Positions 60,082 to 64,000 of a DNA stretch of 64,000 nt are shown here, piece by piece. Origin of the DNA: Bradyrhizobium sp. Gha (GTDB lineage: Bacteria > Pseudomonadota > Alphaproteobacteria > Rhizobiales > Xanthobacteraceae). The stretch lies in assembly GCF_900113735.1 (NCBI RefSeq), contig NZ_FOQM01000021.1, positions 1-64,000 of the forward strand, given 5' to 3'. The notes beneath the pieces are model-generated. The model worked only from the letters and a program-made list of their open reading frames with translations, was not told where the DNA came from and made no database searches. The first letter of the stretch is position 1. Every line of letters starts with the position of its first letter. The position numbers and the translations under genes were made by a program.

Positions 60082-61743
60082 GGCGGGCAGGGCGGCCGTC
60101 TCGGCCTCGGTCCGGCGATAGGGCTCGCCTGCCGCATCCAGCACGGGATAGGCGACCGAGCAGATATGCGAGTGGATACGCCTGAGATCGCGCAGCACGT
60201 CCAGATGCAGCGAGGTGGTCTCGATCGTCTCCGGGCGGCCTTCGCGCAGGCGGTCGAGATGACGTTCGACGGCAGCGAGCTCGGTGTTCTTCAGCGCGGT
60301 CTTTTCCACCAGCAGCTTGCGGGCCTCGTTGGCATCGCCGGACATGAACACGCCGAAGGCGATCCGCAACGAGTCCATCGTGCGCTTGTGGAAAGCGGCC
60401 AGTTCCTCGGCGCCCTCGGCCGAGAACTGGAAGCGCCGCTTGATCTTCTTGGTGGCGAGCTCGCTCAAATTCTTGTCGACGATGTCGCCGATATGCTCGA
60501 GATTGATGGCGAAGGAGATGATCTCCATCGCACGCCGGCCCTCGCTCTCGTCGAGACTGCCGCGGGTCAGCTTGGTGAGATAGAGCTTGATGGCCTCGTC
60601 GAGGCTGTCGACGATGTTGTCGGTCTTCGAGACCTGGTCGACCAGGGAGCGATCGCCGGTCATCATCGCGGCCATCACCTTGCGCAGCATGGTCTCCACG
60701 AGGTCACCCATGCGCAGCGTCTCGCGTGCGGCATCGGCCAGCGCGAGCGACGGGGTCTCCAGCGCGCCGTCATCGAGGTAGCGCGGCCGGGCCGGGTCGG
60801 TTTCCTCCACGCGATCGGGCAAGAGCCGGGTCAGCAGGCGCGACATGACGTCGAGCAGCCCGACGAAGAGGATGGCGGTGCCGACGTTGAAGGCGACGTG
60901 GAAGGCGGCCGTCATCCGGGCGAGATCCGGCTGCCAGGCATGCATGAGCTGCGCGATCGTGCCCAGGAACGGCAAGACCAGCGCAATGCCGACCACGCGG
61001 TTGACGAGATTGCCGATCGGCAGGCGATAGCTCGCGGGATCGTCGCGCCTTGCGCCTTCGAATACCGGGTTGATGGCGCTGCCGAGATTGGCCCCGAGCA
61101 CCAGAGCGAGCGCCGCGGATGGCGTGATGAACTGCGAATAGGCCAGCGACATGATCAGCAGCACGCTGGCGACGCTCGAATGCACCGCCCAGGTCAGGAG
61201 TGCGGCGACGAGGATGCACAGAATGGGGTCGCCGGTCATGGCCGACATCACGACGCGTACGCCGGGCGCGTTCTCCGCCGGCGCCAGCGTGTCGAGCAGG
61301 ATGTGCAGCGACAGCAGCATCAGGCCGAGACCGATGCAGACGCGGCCGATATCCTTGATGCGCGAGCGAGGGCCGGCGCGGAAGGCGACGAGGCCGAGCA
61401 CGAACAGCACGGGCGCAACGGCTGCGATGTTGAACGACAGCGCCTGCACGATCAGCGTCGTGCCGACATTGGCGCCCAGCATGATGGCGAGCGCAGCGAC
61501 GAGGCTGAGCAGGCCCTCGGCGGCAAAGGAGGTGGTGAGCAGCGCGGTCGCCGTGCTGCTCTGGAGCAGCGCGGTGAGACCGAGGCCCGCGGCAAACGCG
61601 CTGAAGCGGTTGCCGAGTGCTTTGCCAAGCACGCGTCGCAAGTCGGGACCAAAGGCGCGCAGGATGCCGCTTTGGACCATATGCAGGCCCCACAGCAGCA
61701 GCGCTACGCCGCCCATCAGATCGAGCAGAACCAACGTTCCCAT
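60055..61743 (-). CDS. Na/Pi cotransporter family protein with PhoU-like domain
   Basis: The 562-residue protein has two inverted membrane repeats with the family's QSS motifs: GLTALLQSSTATALLTTSFA and AVHSSVASVLLIMS. A C-terminal cytoplasmic PhoU-like helical domain starts near residue 350 (ETMLRKVMAAMMTGDRSLVD and INLEHIGDIVDKNLSELATK). Such YjbB/NptA proteins move phosphate with sodium across the inner membrane, often as exporters. It stands alone. Confidence 0.92.
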   Translation of the reverse strand: MGTLVLLDLMGGVALLLWGLHMVQSGILRAFGPDLRRVLGKALGNRFSAFAAGLGLTALLQSSTATALLTTSFAAEGLLSLVAALAIMLGANVGTTLIVQALSFNIAAVAPVLFVLGLVAFRAGPRSRIKDIGRVCIGLGLMLLSLHILLDTLAPAENAPGVRVVMSAMTGDPILCILVAALLTWAVHSSVASVLLIMSLAYSQFITPSAALALVLGANLGSAINPVFEGARRDDPASYRLPIGNLVNRVVGIALVLPFLGTIAQLMHAWQPDLARMTAAFHVAFNVGTAILFVGLLDVMSRLLTRLLPDRVEETDPARPRYLDDGALETPSLALADAARETLRMGDLVETMLRKVMAAMMTGDRSLVDQVSKTDNIVDSLDEAIKLYLTKLTRGSLDESEGRRAMEIISFAINLEHIGDIVDKNLSELATKKIKRRFQFSAEGAEELAAFHKRTMDSLRIAFGVFMSGDANEARKLLVEKTALKNTELAAVERHLDRLREGRPETIETTSLHLDVLRDLRRIHSHICSVAYPVLDAAGEPYRRTEAETAALPASGATALPR

Positions 61744-61900
61744 GCTCCGTGTCCGGACGAGAGTCGATTGGTGAGGCTAACGCCAAATGATCGGGGATCA
61801 AACCCTTTGTTGGCACGTCGGCGTTAACGTCTCCGCGGAGTGCTCTTTCCCGCCGCGGCGCGGCTTGGCGCGTCCGCAGGCGCATTGCCTCGTAGCAGGC

Positions 61901-63085
61901 TCACATTGCCGCTTTGAGGGCAGCAAAGCCGCGATCGAGATCGGCCTTGAGATCGTCGACGCTCTCGAGTCCGATGTGAAGTCGCAGCGTCGGGCCGCCC
62001 GGCGCCCACTTGGTCGCGGTGCGATAGGTATCGCAATCGAAGGGAATCGCCAGGCTCTCGAACCCGCCCCATGAGAAGCCCATGCCGAACAGCTTGAGCG
62101 TGTTGAGCATTGTGTCGACGGCGCTCTGCGGCGACGGCTTCAGCACGATGCTGAACAGGCCGGAGGCGCCGGTGAAATCGCGCTTCCAGATCGCGTGGCC
62201 CGGATCGGTCTCGAGCCCCGGATGCAGGACGCGCGCGACTTCGGGACGCGCCGCAAGCCAGCGCGCCATGTCGAGGCCGGAGCGATGGTGCTGCGCGAGC
62301 CGCACCGACAGCGTGCGGAGGCCGCGGAGCGCCAGGAAGACGTCATCGGGGCCGGCGCAGACGCCGAGCAGGCGGATGCCTTCGGCAATTTGCGGCCAGG
62401 TCTTGGCGTTGGCCGAGATGGTGCCGAACATGATGTCGGAATGGCCGCCGATATATTTCGTGGCGGCCTGCATGCTGATGTCGACACCCTGCTCGAGCGA
62501 GCGGTGATACAGCGGCGTCGCCCAGGTGTTGTCGTCGATGACGAGCGCGTCACGCGCATGCGCCACTTCGGCGATGGCGCGGATATCAGGCATCTCGAAC
62601 GATTGCGAGCCCGGCGCCTCGACCAGCACGGCACGGGTGTTGGGCTTGAACAATTTTTCGATGCCGGCGCCGATCAGCGGATCAAAGTAAGTGGTCTCGA
62701 CCCCGTAGCGGGCGAGCATGCCGTTGCAGAAATTGCGCGAGGGCCGATAGATGTTGTCAACGACCAGCAGATGGTCGCCGGCCTTCAGCACCGAGAGCAG
62801 AGTGGTGGAGATCGCCGACAGGCCCGACGGTACGATGCCGACGCCGGCGCATTGCGGTCCCTCCAGTGCCATCAGCGTGTCCTGGAACGCACGCGTGGTC
62901 GGGGTGCCGTGGCGGCCATAGGTGAACTCGCCCCGATGGGCGTGCAGGTCCTCGGCGGTCGGGTAGAGCACGGTGGAGCCGTGGAACACCGGCGGATTGA
63001 CGAACCCCTTCTGCGCCTTGGTGTCGCGGCCGGAGGTGACCAGCCGGGTATCGGCATGCTGCTGTGCGGGGTGCGAGGAATCCAT
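61901..63085 (-). CDS. metC: Cystathionine beta-lyase, PLP-dependent
   Basis: The 394-residue enzyme converts cystathionine to homocysteine, pyruvate and ammonia in methionine synthesis. The Cys/Met metabolism PLP fold is complete: FTYGRHGTPTTRAFQDTLMA, GVGIVPSGLSAISTTLLS, IDDNTWATPLYHRSLEQGVD, and the PLP Lys210 in SMQAATKYIGGHSD. The TPTTRAF and WATPL features fit MetC (beta-lyase) rather than MetB, though members of this family are hard to separate by eye. A promoter is proposed at 63160-63189. Confidence 0.9.
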   Translation of the reverse strand: MDSSHPAQQHADTRLVTSGRDTKAQKGFVNPPVFHGSTVLYPTAEDLHAHRGEFTYGRHGTPTTRAFQDTLMALEGPQCAGVGIVPSGLSAISTTLLSVLKAGDHLLVVDNIYRPSRNFCNGMLARYGVETTYFDPLIGAGIEKLFKPNTRAVLVEAPGSQSFEMPDIRAIAEVAHARDALVIDDNTWATPLYHRSLEQGVDISMQAATKYIGGHSDIMFGTISANAKTWPQIAEGIRLLGVCAGPDDVFLALRGLRTLSVRLAQHHRSGLDMARWLAARPEVARVLHPGLETDPGHAIWKRDFTGASGLFSIVLKPSPQSAVDTMLNTLKLFGMGFSWGGFESLAIPFDCDTYRTATKWAPGGPTLRLHIGLESVDDLKADLDRGFAALKAAM

Positions 63086-63159
63086 GCGTCTGCTTTCAAA
63101 ACGGCGTTTCCGCCGGGCGCGGATCGCACGGCCGGGGGCGGCTTGGAGGCCGCGGGCGT

Positions 63160-63189
63160 TAATAACAGAACACAGAAGAGTCCCGTCAA
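63160..63189 (-). promoter_or_regulatory. Putative sigma-70-type promoter for metC
   Basis: On the minus strand TTGACG (63184-63189) and TTATTA (63160-63165) are separated by 18 nt, about 75 nt upstream of the metC ATG. No riboswitch fold was recognised in the leader. Confidence 0.4.
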
Positions 63190-63481
63190 CCCCTTGACCC
63201 GGCTCGCCAGTCGTTCTGTGATGCGCAGGTGCTATTCAGTCGCCGCATGTTGAGGGGCCTGCCGCGACCTTCGATCCATCGTTTGACCGAACCTTGCGTC
63301 ACAGCCACAACGGCGGGCGCCTTCGGCGGGGATTAAGGTATGGCCTCCCAGGATCGGCGAGTGTTCGGCAAGGTTTTCCAGCATGACTCTTGCAAGGCAG
63401 ATCCTAAGCAGGATTGCCCTGGCGGAGACGATCCTGAGACAACGTTCCTGACCTTGAGACGACCTTGAAAGGCCTGAAACC

Positions 63482-64000
63482 ATGAAACGCGTCACCCTGG
63501 CTCTCTCTCTTGCTCTCGCCGCCGGCCTCTCTGGCCAGGCCGCCAACGCGCAAACGCTCAAGACCGTCAAGGATCGGGGCATGCTGTCCTGCGGCGTCAG
63601 CCAGGGCTTGCCGGGCTTCTCGTCGCCTGATGACAAGGGCAACTGGACCGGGCTCGACGTCGACGTCTGCCGCGCCGTGGCCGCCGCGATCTTCAACGAC
63701 CCGACGAAAGTGAAGTTCGTGCCGACCTCGGCCAAGGACCGCTTCACCGCACTGCAATCCGGCGAGATCGACCTGCTCTCGCGCAACACCACTTGGACCC
63801 TCTCGCGCGACACCTCGCTCGGCGCGAATTTCACCGGGGTGACCTATTATGACGGGCAGGGCTTCATGGTGAAGAAGTCGCTCAAGGTGAATTCCGCGCT
63901 GGAGCTCAACAGCGCATCCGTTTGCGTGCAAACCGGCACCACCACCGAGCAGAACCTGGCCGACTACTTCAAGGCCAACAACATGAAGTACGAGGTGATC
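63482..64000 (+). CDS. aapJ: Amino-acid ABC transporter periplasmic binding protein (partial)
   Basis: The window ends inside this gene after 173 codons. A signal peptide (MKRVTLALSLALAAGLSGQA, cleavage near ANA-QT) precedes an SBP_bac_3 domain: TLKTVKDRGMLSCGVSQGLP, WTGLDVDVCRAVAAAIFND, and RFTALQSGEIDLLSRNTTWT with residues that bind the amino-acid carboxylate. CVQTGTTTEQNLADYF follows. The sequence is of the AapJ/BztA general L-amino-acid type. The rest of the gene, and probably aapQMP, lie beyond the window. Confidence 0.92.
   Translation, partial: MKRVTLALSLALAAGLSGQAANAQTLKTVKDRGMLSCGVSQGLPGFSSPDDKGNWTGLDVDVCRAVAAAIFNDPTKVKFVPTSAKDRFTALQSGEIDLLSRNTTWTLSRDTSLGANFTGVTYYDGQGFMVKKSLKVNSALELNSASVCVQTGTTTEQNLADYFKANNMKYEVI

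Overview
The window looks like chromosome from a Bradyrhizobium-type alphaproteobacterium (Hyphomicrobiales). It is GC-rich. It carries OpgC, an NDUFS4-type complex I subunit, a pentapeptide MXKDX protein, an aap-type amino-acid transporter, and many small secreted or zinc-ribbon proteins of the kind common in that group. It also has interspersed palindromic repeats of the 'CGTCATTGCGAG' and 'CGTCATTCCGGG' types. All assignments come from reading the sequence; no searches were run.

Layout. (1) About 1-10.5 kb is the right part of a prophage-like element: terminase small and large subunits, an HK97 gp10-like protein, a tail assembly chaperone, a tape measure, a Rep-like protein with a HUH/HUQ-type motif, an HEPN-motif protein, small ORFs, a frameshifted membrane protein and a leftward tyrosine integrase. 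No portal or capsid gene lies between terL and the tail genes. (2) 10.5-20 kb is chromosome: a decayed gene, a large polytopic membrane protein, an acyltransferase, small secreted proteins, OpgC, an NDUFS4-like protein and an Lrp/AsnC regulator. (3) 19.7-26.6 kb is a leucine-degradation cluster (liuA, liuB, liuD, liuE order) divergent from an AraC-family regulator, followed by a convergent TRAP transporter operon (26.7-29.7 kb). (4) 30-36.4 kb is rich in small genes: secreted, Gly-rich, Cys-rich and lipoprotein-like products, a possible double-glycine leader peptide, and hairpin-rich intergenic DNA.

(5) 36,598-47,948 is a compact element of about 11.35 kb inserted in the 3' end of tRNA-Arg(UCU). 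A 16-bp direct repeat (GTGGCGATCCCGGCAG) marks both ends. It encodes a tyrosine recombinase fused to about five helix-turn-helix units, an array of TTGGCACG repeats, HNH endonuclease, terminase large subunit, major capsid, prohead protease, portal, two zinc-ribbon proteins, a small protein and a second integrase next to the tRNA. It has no tail or lysis genes. It therefore resembles a capsid-encoding phage satellite that would need a helper's tails, and its head genes run in the order capsid-protease-portal, the reverse of the usual one. This is the most interesting object in the window.

(6) 48-64 kb is cell-envelope and transport chromosome: an alpha-2-macroglobulin/PBP1C pair, a four-gene set for glycosylation or modification of lipid A or another envelope glycan (GT-C transferase, PAP2 phosphatase, GT2 transferase, LAB_N membrane protein), a DUF3592-like protein, a Na/Pi cotransporter, cystathionine beta-lyase, and the start of an amino-acid ABC transporter binding protein cut by the window end.
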